Assembly (NCBI GenBank): GCA_032123675.1
Contig: JAQBEX010000030.1
Location: 1-7,465, forward strand
Direction of reading: 5' to 3'
Length of the DNA: 7,465 nucleotides
Source: Prado023 sp032123675
GTDB lineage: Bacteria; Actinomycetota; Actinomycetes; S36-B12; CAIYMF01
The notes beneath the pieces were generated by a model. That model was not told the DNA's origin and did not search any database. It saw only the letters and a list, made by a program, of their open reading frames with translations. Each line of letters starts with the position of its first letter. Within the stretch, counting starts at the first letter, position 1. Positions 1 through 4,718 of the stretch are shown one piece after another. Both the position numbers and the translations under genes were made by a program.

Positions 1-1
1 G

Positions 2-73
2 GAGCCGGCCCACGCGCTGGGCGCCGTCACGTCCGTGGACATCACGGACGCCGCACGCCCCGCCACGTCCTGA
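2..73 (+). CDS. 3' end of an unidentified gene (partial)
   Basis: This frame is open from the left edge of the window to a TGA at 71-73, giving 23 residues that end in ...SVDITDAARPATS. Nearly every codon ends in G or C (22 of 23), as expected for a real gene in this genome, while the other two forward frames lack this pattern and run on into the repeats beyond. It is therefore probably the C-terminus of a plus-strand gene that converges on the AarF-like gene. Too little is present to recognise a family. Confidence 0.5.
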   Translation, partial: EPAHALGAVTSVDITDAARPATS

Positions 74-102
74 CTCCCGCGGAGTCGCCGGCCGAACACG
101 CC

Positions 103-169
103 CAGCGGTGCCAAGCGGCCCCGGCGCCCCCAGCGGTGCCCAGCGGTGCCAGGCGGCCCCGGCGGTGCC
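103..169. repeat. short GC-rich direct repeats between convergent genes
   Basis: The motif CAGCGGTGCC occurs at 103-112, 131-140 and 141-150, with a related GGCGGTGCC at 161-169. The longer 24-bp blocks 103-126 and 141-164 differ at one position. The repeats fill most of the 126-bp gap between two convergent stop codons. I see no good hairpin with a T-run, so I do not call it a terminator. It is most likely a slippage-generated repeat. Confidence 0.7.
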
Positions 170-199
170 AAGCAGCCCCCAGCTCCGCGCGCGGCCAGG

Positions 200-1528
200 T
201 CAGGCTGACTCGGGGTGCGGCTCCGCGAACCCGGGCACCCATGTCTCCAGCTCGGCGCGCATCGGTACCTCCGCGCCCAGCTGGCACAGGACCCCGATGG
301 CACCGAGCCACACCCGGTGGATGAGTAGGTACTCCGGCGGCAGGTTGATCTTCAGGCCGATCGCGAAGTCCGGGTTGCGCGGGTCGTTGAGGCGCGCGAA
401 CTGCCCGCGCAGCCACGCGCGGCTGAACACGAACGTCTCGGTCCGGGCGGGATCGACGAACGGGTCGAGGAAGTCCAGCAGGCCGTTGGCCTCGAGCGTC
501 GTCGTGGTCTTGACGAACCCCTCCTCATGCAGGCCGGCGAGCACGGCATCGGCGTCGCCGGCCATGGCGATCCGCATCAGGTTGCCGACCATCGGCGGGA
601 ACCCGTCGGGCAGGTGGGCCACCGCCCCGAAGTCCAGCACTCCGAACCGTCCGTCGGGGGTCATCCGGAAGTTTCCGGGGTGCGGGTCGGCGTGCAGCAG
701 CCCGGCCCGGGCAGGCGAGGACACCAGGAACCGCTGGTAGTACAGGCCCGCGGTGTCGCGCTCCTCCTGCGTGCCGTCGGCCACGATCCGCGACAGCGGG
801 GTCCCCTCGAGCCACTCGGAGATGATCACTGTGTGCCCGGCGGCCAGGACCTCGGGGATGACGATCTCGGGGTCATCGCGGAAGGCCTCGGCGAACGCCC
901 GCTGGGAGGCGGACTCCTTCTCGTAGTCCAGCTCCTCGCTGACCCGCGCGGCGAGCTCGTCGAGCAGCGGCTTGATCTCGACCCCGGGGATGCCTGCGGT
1001 CATCAACCGTGCCAGGCGTGAGGCGGTGGCCACGTCGGCCATCAGCGCCTTGTCCGCTCCCGGGTACTGGATCTTGACCGCGACCGTGCGACCGTCCTTC
1101 CAGACCGCACGATGGACCTGGCCGATGCTGGCCGCGGCTGCCGGCTTGTCGTCGAACGACTGGAACTTGCGCCGCCAGCGCGGCCCGAAGTTGTCGGCCA
1201 ACACCTCGTGAACGGTCTCGGCGGGCAGGGCCGGGGCCTGCTCCTGCAGCTTCGTCAACGTGGCCCGGTACGGGGCGGCCACGTCCTCGGGGAGGGCCGC
1301 CTCGAAGATGCTCATCGCCTGGCCGACCTTCATGGCCCCGCCCTTGAGTTCACCCAGCACGCGGAACATCTGCTCAGCAGTGCGCGCCTGCAGCTCTGCG
1401 GCGACCGCCTCCGCTGGCGCCCCACCGACCCGCTTGCCGAAGCCGAAAGCAGCGCGGCTGGCGTGGCCGATGGGCAGCGCAGCCATCTTGGCGCTGCGGG
1501 TCAGTGCACGGACGGGCAGATCGGCCAT
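200..1528 (-). CDS. AarF/ABC1 (UbiB) family atypical protein kinase-like protein
   Basis: This 442-residue protein belongs to the ABC1/AarF/UbiB atypical kinase family, whose members have been linked to quinone biosynthesis, lipid handling and stress; its actinobacterial substrate is unknown. All hallmarks are present: the family-specific KxGQ motif (KVGQ, residues 67-70); the alanine-rich nucleotide loop AAAASIGQVHRA (130-141) in place of a Gly-rich loop; the VAVK lysine (K152); an ExD-type EELDYE segment (198-203); the catalytic loop HADPHPGN (279-286, D281, N286); and DFG (299-301). It should therefore bind ATP. Length is normal. I see no clear C-terminal transmembrane pair of the kind found in many UbiB proteins, so it may be soluble or peripheral. 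The ATG at 1526-1528 fits the family N-terminus, but no good Shine-Dalgarno precedes it; a CACAAT hexamer six bases upstream could be a -10 box for a leaderless transcript. The upstream DUF5679 neighbour is common in this phylum. Confidence 0.93.
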   Translation of the reverse strand: MADLPVRALTRSAKMAALPIGHASRAAFGFGKRVGGAPAEAVAAELQARTAEQMFRVLGELKGGAMKVGQAMSIFEAALPEDVAAPYRATLTKLQEQAPALPAETVHEVLADNFGPRWRRKFQSFDDKPAAAASIGQVHRAVWKDGRTVAVKIQYPGADKALMADVATASRLARLMTAGIPGVEIKPLLDELAARVSEELDYEKESASQRAFAEAFRDDPEIVIPEVLAAGHTVIISEWLEGTPLSRIVADGTQEERDTAGLYYQRFLVSSPARAGLLHADPHPGNFRMTPDGRFGVLDFGAVAHLPDGFPPMVGNLMRIAMAGDADAVLAGLHEEGFVKTTTTLEANGLLDFLDPFVDPARTETFVFSRAWLRGQFARLNDPRNPDFAIGLKINLPPEYLLIHRVWLGAIGVLCQLGAEVPMRAELETWVPGFAEPHPESA

Positions 1529-1550
1529 GGGTCCATTGTGGGGGCCCGGC

Positions 1551-1634
1551 GGGCATCCCGCGACCGGCGCCCGCCGGGCTTCCCGCGACCAGCGCCCATC
1601 CGCGGAGACGCCGGGCGTCCTGCGACCGGCGCCC
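1551..1634. repeat. three copies of a 22-bp repeat upstream of the AarF-like gene
   Basis: Copies lie at 1551-1572, 1576-1597 and 1613-1634. Each starts GGGC, has a core TCC(C/T)GCGACC and ends GCGCCC. Copies 1 and 2 differ at two positions (5 and 16), as do copies 1 and 3 (5 and 9). Start-to-start spacing is 25 and then 37 bp. They sit just upstream of the kinase start codon in the 218-bp spacer after DUF5679, so they could be protein-binding sites or a plain GC-rich tandem repeat. Confidence 0.75.
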
Positions 1635-1650
1635 GCCCTCAGAAACGCCG

Positions 1651-1682
1651 GGAGGGGCGCCCGGGATCCGGGACACCCCTCC
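1651..1682 (-). terminator. nested GC-rich hairpin after the DUF5679 gene (terminator-like)
   Basis: GGAGGGG (1651-1657) pairs perfectly with CCCCTCC (1676-1682). Inside, CCCGG (1660-1664) pairs with CCGGG (1668-1672) around a 3-nt loop. The structure begins 65 bases after the DUF5679 stop codon in the direction of transcription. No T-run follows, so it could be a Rho-assisted or U-tract-less terminator, or a structured spacer. A second small hairpin, CCGGGC/GCCCGG at 1685-1699, lies beside it. Confidence 0.4.
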
Positions 1683-1746
1683 TGCCGGGCCCAGCCCGGT
1701 GGACGTGCAGCGCTGGCGTCAGGTCCAGCGTGTGCTTCTCAGCAGG

Positions 1747-1908
1747 TCACTGGGCCTTGCCGAGGATGCGGGCAACCTTGGTGCCGCACACGGGGCAGAT
1801 GCCCTTGGCCATGCGCCGGTTGTTGACCTCTTCGATGTGACCGGTGAACTCGCGCTTCTCCTTGCACTTCACGCAGTAGGCCTCGCCTGTGTATGTGTCG
1901 TCCGACAT
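1747..1908 (-). CDS. DUF5679-family small zinc-ribbon protein
   Basis: This 53-residue protein is widespread in Actinobacteria beside AarF-like genes; its function is unknown. It begins MSDDTYTGEAYCVKCKEK and carries two CxxC knuckles, CVKC (residues 12-15) and CPVC near residues 39-42 followed by GTKVARILGK, which should together bind one zinc ion as a zinc ribbon. Between them is a charged stretch, EKREFTGHIEEVNNRR. An upstream in-frame ATG (1968) would add 20 residues unlike the family, whereas the chosen ATG at 1906-1908 has GGAGGA four bases upstream, so the short form is preferred. It is transcribed towards the AarF-like gene but separated from it by 218 bp with repeats and a hairpin, so co-transcription is uncertain. 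Family assignment is from motif pattern and context. Confidence 0.9.
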   Translation of the reverse strand: MSDDTYTGEAYCVKCKEKREFTGHIEEVNNRRMAKGICPVCGTKVARILGKAQ

Positions 1909-1912
1909 AACG

Positions 1913-1918
1913 TCCTCC
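1913..1918 (-). promoter_or_regulatory. ribosome binding site deciding the DUF5679 start
   Basis: On the minus strand this reads GGAGGA, with four bases (CGTT) before the ATG at 1906-1908. It favours the 53-residue product over the longer reading from 1968. Confidence 0.8.
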
Positions 1919-1952
1919 GTCAGTGGGGGGCCGGGCCCTAATGGCTTCGACC

Positions 1953-1969
1953 GTGCGTGACGCACCATA
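1953..1969 (-). promoter_or_regulatory. candidate -10 box and 13-bp dyad upstream of DUF5679
   Basis: GTGCGT-G-ACGCAC (1953-1965) is a perfect 6-1-6 dyad. It abuts the minus-strand hexamer TATGGT (complement of 1964-1969), which fits the actinobacterial TANNNT -10 pattern and would start transcription near 1957, inside the dyad. The position at the transcription start in a divergent intergenic region is that expected of a repressor operator. No convincing -35 was seen. The regulator is unknown. Confidence 0.4.
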
Positions 1970-2006
1970 CGTCAGCCTCCTCACAAACCCACAGCAGGCT
2001 CCCCAT

Positions 2007-2019
2007 TAGCCTGCAGGCA
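2007..2019 (+). promoter_or_regulatory. leaderless promoter of the crotonase gene (-10 TAGCCT)
   Basis: TAGCCT (2007-2012) matches the TANNNT -10 consensus and is followed by exactly six bases and then the ATG at 2019. This is the spacing that places the transcription start on the A of the start codon, the usual leaderless arrangement in Actinobacteria. No Shine-Dalgarno is present, which agrees. The -35 region shows no clear match. Confidence 0.6.
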
Positions 2020-2969
2020 TGTCCACCGACCTCCCCAGCACGGATCCGGCCCAGAAGCCCGCCTCTGACCCCACGCAGGGCGCTGCTCCAGCTGTTGAAT
2101 CCGCCCAGGGTGCGGCTCCCGTGCCCGCGTACGCGAGCCCGGCGGGTGCGCACGTCCGCCTCGACTGCGACGCGTTCGACCCGCAGGCCGACCGGTTGGC
2201 CGTCCGGCGCGATGGGGACCTCGTCATCGTCGAGCTCGCTGACCATGACCGGCGCAACATGATGGGCCTGGAGATGACCGCGGCCTGGGGCCGGCTGATG
2301 ACTGACATCGCCGCTGACACCGATATTCGGGCAGTTCTCGTGACCGGCCAGGGCACGGCCTTCAGCTCCGGGGGCAACACGTCGTGGATCGGAGCGGACT
2401 CCCACGAGCCCGTCCCGGTCCTGCGCGAGCGGATGCTTGCGTACTACCGCACCTGGCTGATGATCCGGGACCTGCCGATGCCGACGATCGCCGCCATCAA
2501 CGGACCGGCGATCGGAGCGGGTGCAGCCCTGGCGCTGGCCTGTGACGTCCGCTGGGCGGGAGCCTCGGCCAGCATGTCCGTGCCCTTCCTGGGCATGGGC
2601 ATGCACCCGGGGATGCTCTCGACCTACCTGCTCACCGAGGTGGCCGGTGTGGCCGCCGCACGCGACCTGCTCTTCACCGGTCGCCGGGTCGGGGCGCAGG
2701 AGATGCTCTCGTTGGGGCTGGCCAGCCGCGTGCTGCCCGATGACGAGCTCGAGGCCGCGGCGCTGGTCGGAGCCCACGGCGTTGCTGCCGGTGCCCCGGT
2801 GGCTGTCCGGCTGACGAAGGTTGCGCTGCGTGACGGTGGGCCCGCGAGCTGGGCTGACGCCACCCAGTGGGAGGGGCTGGCCCAGGCGGTCACGCTTGCC
2901 TCGGACGACCTCGTCGAGGGCCTGGCCGCGCTGCGTGAGAAGCGCCCCGCGCACTTCACCGGCCGCTGA
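2019..2969 (+). CDS. crotonase-fold (enoyl-CoA hydratase/isomerase) family protein with altered active site
   Basis: This 316-residue protein carries a crotonase core (about residues 58-310), the fold that stabilises thioester enolates of acyl-CoA. The two oxyanion-hole segments are recognisable: GTAFSSGGN (112-120) and INGPAIGAGAALALACD (160-176), followed by PFLGMGMHPGM (189-199). The two glutamates used by classical enoyl-CoA hydratases align, by my reading, with A170 and F190, so hydration is unlikely; isomerase, thioesterase or another activity is possible. Residues 1-45 are an Ala/Pro/Asp-rich extension, probably disordered, containing the near-repeat TQGAAP / AQGAAP. The start is supported by a leaderless promoter and no other ATG occurs before M81. 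It is divergent from DUF5679 and has no pathway partner in the window, so the substrate cannot be inferred. Confidence 0.88.
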   Translation: MSTDLPSTDPAQKPASDPTQGAAPAVESAQGAAPVPAYASPAGAHVRLDCDAFDPQADRLAVRRDGDLVIVELADHDRRNMMGLEMTAAWGRLMTDIAADTDIRAVLVTGQGTAFSSGGNTSWIGADSHEPVPVLRERMLAYYRTWLMIRDLPMPTIAAINGPAIGAGAALALACDVRWAGASASMSVPFLGMGMHPGMLSTYLLTEVAGVAAARDLLFTGRRVGAQEMLSLGLASRVLPDDELEAAALVGAHGVAAGAPVAVRLTKVALRDGGPASWADATQWEGLAQAVTLASDDLVEGLAALREKRPAHFTGR

Positions 2970-3050
2970 TCACCGGCACGCGTCGGCCGCACGCTCGAGG
3001 ACCGCGGCCCAGGACGCTCCGTGGCGATGCCCCCCGTGCGGATGACGCGT

Positions 3051-3151
3051 TCCCGAGTGCCCGCGTTCCCGCGTGCCCGCGTGCCCGCATGCCCGCGTTC
3101 CCGCGTGGACGGGAAGCCCGCGTGGACGGGAAGCCCGCGTGGACGGGAAGT
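3051..3151. repeat. composite tandem array: seven octamers then a 17-bp repeat
   Basis: Seven consecutive octamers of the form (G/T)CCCGCGT run from 3051 to 3106; two carry one substitution (TCCCGAGT, GCCCGCAT). They pass without a break into a 17-bp unit, GGACGGGAAGCCCGCGT, at 3107-3123 and 3124-3140, with a partial third copy at 3141-3150. The 17-mer is the octamer plus GGACGGGAA. CCCG-CGTGGA-CGGG hairpins recur at 3100-3113, 3117-3130 and 3134-3147. This is replication-slippage-type DNA, possibly also a transcription barrier. Confidence 0.9.
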
Positions 3152-3170
3152 GCCGCAAACTCGGCCAGTC

Positions 3171-3199
3171 GGCGTGTCGAAAATCTCTACGGCGTGTCG
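3171..3199. repeat. direct repeat GGCGTGTCG x2, 20 bp apart
   Basis: GGCGTGTCG occurs at 3171-3179 and 3191-3199, start to start 20 bp, about two helical turns, flanking an A/T-richer AAAATCTCTAC. Spacing and position ahead of the palindrome and DnaA-box cluster suggest a binding site, but no protein can be named. Confidence 0.5.
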
Positions 3200-3221
3200 C
3201 GCAAGTTTCTTCTCCTCCACA

Positions 3222-3238
3222 TGATCCCCAGGGGATCA
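3222..3238. promoter_or_regulatory. perfect 17-bp palindrome, operator-like
   Basis: TGATCCCC-A-GGGGATCA is a perfect 8-1-8 inverted repeat. The single-base centre makes a dimer-binding operator more likely than an RNA hairpin, and no T-run follows as for a terminator. It lies about 130 bp upstream of the alkC promoter and 27 bp before the first DnaA-box-like sequence. Confidence 0.6.
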
Positions 3239-3264
3239 CCGCAGGTCAGAGGCTAGTTCGCAGG

Positions 3265-3352
3265 TTTTCCACCGATGTTGTCCACAGGTATCCCACGGCC
3301 CATCCACATCGACACGCGGGCCTGTCCCCAGTTCATCCCCAGCTCATCCACA
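3265..3352 (+). promoter_or_regulatory. cluster of DnaA-box-like 9-mers with 11-bp phasing
   Basis: TTGTCCACA (3278-3286) is an exact actinobacterial-type DnaA box. Same-orientation relatives are TTTTCCACC (3265-3273), CCATCCACA (3300-3308), CTGTCCCCA (3322-3330), TCATCCCCA (3333-3341) and TCATCCACA (3344-3352), with one or two differences from TT(A/G)TCCACA. Starts at 3278, 3300, 3322, 3333 and 3344 all fall on an 11-bp lattice, so bound proteins would sit on one face of the helix. No dnaA, dnaN or rpmH is present, so this is not evidently the chromosomal origin; a DnaA-titration or DnaA-dependent regulatory site is possible. Identification is by motif only. Confidence 0.6.
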
Positions 3353-3371
3353 GACGGGTTACCGGGGGGTA

Positions 3372-3400
3372 TTGACGCGTGAACATCAGGTGAATACGTT
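3372..3400 (+). promoter_or_regulatory. sigma-70-type promoter of alkC
   Basis: TTGACG (3372-3377) and TACGTT (3395-3400) are separated by exactly 17 bp, close to the consensus for the housekeeping sigma factor. Transcription should start near 3406-3408, giving a leader of about 124 nt before the alkC start codon. Confidence 0.7.
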
Positions 3401-3407
3401 CACGTAT
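3379..3407 (+). promoter_or_regulatory. overlapping inverted repeats over the alkC -10 box
   Basis: GTGAA-TACG-TTCAC (3390-3403) and ATACGT-TC-ACGTAT (3394-3407) are perfect inverted repeats that share the -10 hexamer, and an additional GTGAAC half-site lies 11 bp upstream (3379-3384) pairing with GTTCAC (3398-3403). A regulator bound here would block RNA polymerase, so repression is the natural reading. It does not match the mycobacterial LexA box, because the half-site spacing is wrong. Confidence 0.55.
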
Positions 3408-3411
3408 CGAA

Positions 3412-3478
3412 GGACCCCCGGAGATAACGGGTGCACGAGAAGGGTCGACCCCCGTGCACCATGCGCCTCCGGGGGTTC
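3412..3478 (+). ncRNA. structured 5' leader element of the alkC transcript (putative)
   Basis: Three nested helices can form starting a few bases after the predicted transcription start. The outer helix pairs 3412-3423 (GGACCCCCGGAG) with 3467-3478, 12 pairs with one G-U. The middle helix pairs GGTGCACG (3430-3437) with CGTGCACC (3453-3460), eight perfect pairs. The inner one is the palindrome GGGTCGACCC (3442-3451). Internal loops are 3424-3429 opposite 3461-3466, and AGAA (3438-3441) opposite one C. It ends about 50 nt before the alkC start, so it could be an attenuator, a ligand- or protein-binding leader, or a stabilising cap. I match it to no known riboswitch class. Confidence 0.5.
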
Positions 3479-3518
3479 CGTTCGTGGCAGGCATGTTTCG
3501 CATCAGGATCGAGAGGAT

Positions 3519-3523
3519 GGGAG
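3519..3523 (+). promoter_or_regulatory. ribosome binding site deciding the alkC start
   Basis: GGGAG with seven bases before GTG at 3531-3533. This supports the GTG start rather than an extended reading upstream, which would translate through the promoter and leader hairpins. Confidence 0.6.
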
Positions 3524-3530
3524 CCGGGCC

Positions 3531-4718
3531 GTGGCGCAGGCGTTGAAGGACTCGTTCGGTCCCGAGACGGTCGAATGGGTGGGTCAGCGACTGGCCAGCA
3601 CCGTGCCCGGCTTCGACGAACCGGCCTTCATCGCCGAGTGCCTGCGTGGCTTCGATGCGCTCGAGCTGATGGACCGTGCTCGCCGGATCGCTGACGTGAT
3701 GGCGCGGCATCTCCCCGAGGACCCGGTGGTCGCGGTCCCGATGGTCATGGTGGCGTTGGGCCCCGCGGAGTCAGGTCTCACCGGGATGCAGCCGTTCCGC
3801 TACATGCCGTTCGTCGTCTTCGTGGGCAAGTACGGGCTGGCGGCCTTCGAGGAGTCGATGGCAGCGCAGTACGAGCTGACCCAGCGCTTCACCGCGGAGT
3901 TCAGCATCCGCCCGTTCCTCATCCACGAGCCCGAGCGGACGTTGGCCAGGCTGCGCGTCTGGACCGCTGATCCCAGCGAGCATGTGCGCCGACTGGTCTC
4001 CGAGGGAACCCGGCCCCGGCTGCCGTGGGCGCCGCGGCTGCCGGCGTTCATCGCCGACCCGACGCCCGTGCTGGAGCTGCTGGAGATCCTGCGCGACGAC
4101 CCGAGCGAGTACGTCCGGCGCAGCGTCGCGAACAACCTCAACGACATCAGCAAGGACCACCCGGAACTGGTGATCTCCGTGGCGCGGCGGTGGTGGGCCG
4201 ATGCGAGCACGCAGCGGCAGCAGCTGATCCGGCATGCCCTGCGGACGCTGGTCAAGCGCGGCGATCCCGCGGCTCTCGAGCTGCTGGGCCACGCGGGCGC
4301 TGACCACCTCGCGGTGGCCGACGTGACGATCGACCCCGCCGAGGTGGCCGTCGGGGGCACGGTGCGGATCGTCGCCACCGTGGCTGACACGCGGCCGGCA
4401 CCAGGGGCGCCAGAGCCCTCCGCTTCAGGGCAGGGGCCCGATGAGTCGCAGAAGGAGCCCCGCGAGGAGGTTGCCGTGGACTTCGTCGTGCACTTCGTCA
4501 AGGCCAACGGGTCGACTGGGCCGAAGGTGTTCAAGGGCAGTCGGCGTGCGCTGGGGCCAGGCGAGCAGGTCCAGTGCACGCGGTCGGTCTCACTGGCGCT
4601 GATGAGCACCCGGACGCCCTACCCGGGGGTGCATCGCGTCGAGGTCCAGGTCAACGGCCGGCGGTTCGACGGTGGCCAGTTCGTGGTGCTCCCCACCCCC
4701 GCTCCCTCGGCGTGGTAG
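3531..4718 (+). CDS. alkC: DNA alkylation repair protein, AlkC-type HEAT-repeat DNA glycosylase
   Basis: Reading from GTG gives 395 residues. The N-terminus (MAQALKDSFGPETVEWVGQR) and the segments RPFLIHEPERTLARL (127-141), HVRRLVSEGTRPRLPWAPRL (151-170) and YVRRSVANNLNDISKDHPEL (194-213) are characteristic of AlkC-type DNA alkylation repair proteins. These are alpha-helical HEAT-like repeat glycosylases that remove 3-methyladenine and related cationic bases without flipping them out. Residues about 262-388 look like the C-terminal Ig-like beta domain of part of the family, with VDFVVHFVKANGSTGPKVFK (316-335) and YPGVHRVEVQVNG (364-376). Within it, residues 288-312 form a Pro/Ser/Glu-rich insert. 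The gene has its own promoter, overlapping dyads and a foldable leader, suggesting inducible expression. Its last six codons and stop lie inside a 70-bp repeat, so the PAPSAW tail may be repeat-derived. Catalytic residues were not assigned individually. Confidence 0.88.
   Translation: MAQALKDSFGPETVEWVGQRLASTVPGFDEPAFIAECLRGFDALELMDRARRIADVMARHLPEDPVVAVPMVMVALGPAESGLTGMQPFRYMPFVVFVGKYGLAAFEESMAAQYELTQRFTAEFSIRPFLIHEPERTLARLRVWTADPSEHVRRLVSEGTRPRLPWAPRLPAFIADPTPVLELLEILRDDPSEYVRRSVANNLNDISKDHPELVISVARRWWADASTQRQQLIRHALRTLVKRGDPAALELLGHAGADHLAVADVTIDPAEVAVGGTVRIVATVADTRPAPGAPEPSASGQGPDESQKEPREEVAVDFVVHFVKANGSTGPKVFKGSRRALGPGEQVQCTRSVSLALMSTRTPYPGVHRVEVQVNGRRFDGGQFVVLPTPAPSAW

Larger units (their letters stand above)
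2970..3530. other. 561-base non-coding region rich in repeats and palindromes
   Basis: No convincing gene lies between the crotonase stop and the alkC start; the open frames here encode low-complexity Arg/Pro strings produced by the repeats. In order it contains an octamer/17-mer tandem array (3051-3151), two GGCGTGTCG repeats (3171-3199), a perfect palindrome (3222-3238), a DnaA-box-like cluster (3265-3352), a promoter with overlapping dyads (3372-3407) and a foldable leader (3412-3478). The parts around 3175-3225 and 3371-3410 are visibly richer in A/T than the surroundings. The region 2970-3050 shows nothing I can name. Separate entries give details. Confidence 0.85.

Noticed and set aside
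42..416. Minus-strand 124-residue frame at the left end
   Set aside because: It reads through the repeats and in a shifted frame through the AarF-like gene; the composition is Arg/Gly/Ala junk.
1909..1968. Twenty-residue N-terminal extension of DUF5679
   Set aside because: A GGAGGA site directly before the inner ATG and the family-like start MSDDTYTGEAYC support the shorter protein; the extension would cross the likely leader and dyad.
3051..3151. CRISPR array
   Set aside because: Units are 8 and 17 bp, contiguous, without unique spacers, and no cas genes are present.
3021..3224. 67-residue plus-strand reading frame
   Set aside because: It is a low-complexity Arg/Pro/Val string produced by translating the tandem array and lacks a ribosome binding site.
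3360..3371. CsoR-type metal-sensor operator (TACC-GGGG-GGTA)
   Set aside because: Only a short 4-4-4 dyad that lacks the extended pattern, and no copper gene lies nearby.
3222..3400. Chromosomal origin of replication (oriC)
   Set aside because: DnaA-box-like sites are present but the usual dnaA, dnaN and rpmH neighbours are missing and no clear A/T-rich unwinding element follows, so I call it a cluster only.
3381..3401. LexA (SOS) box at the alkC promoter
   Set aside because: GAA and TTC half-sites occur, but spacing is 4 bp or 13 bp rather than that of GAAC-N4-GTTC.
3412..3478. Actinobacterial 6C small RNA
   Set aside because: The runs of C lie in helices rather than in two hairpin loops of six C each.
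3372..3530. Extended N-terminus of the AlkC protein starting upstream of 3531
   Set aside because: The extra residues would be translated from the promoter, dyads and leader hairpins, do not resemble the family N-terminus, and the GTG at 3531 has its own ribosome binding site.
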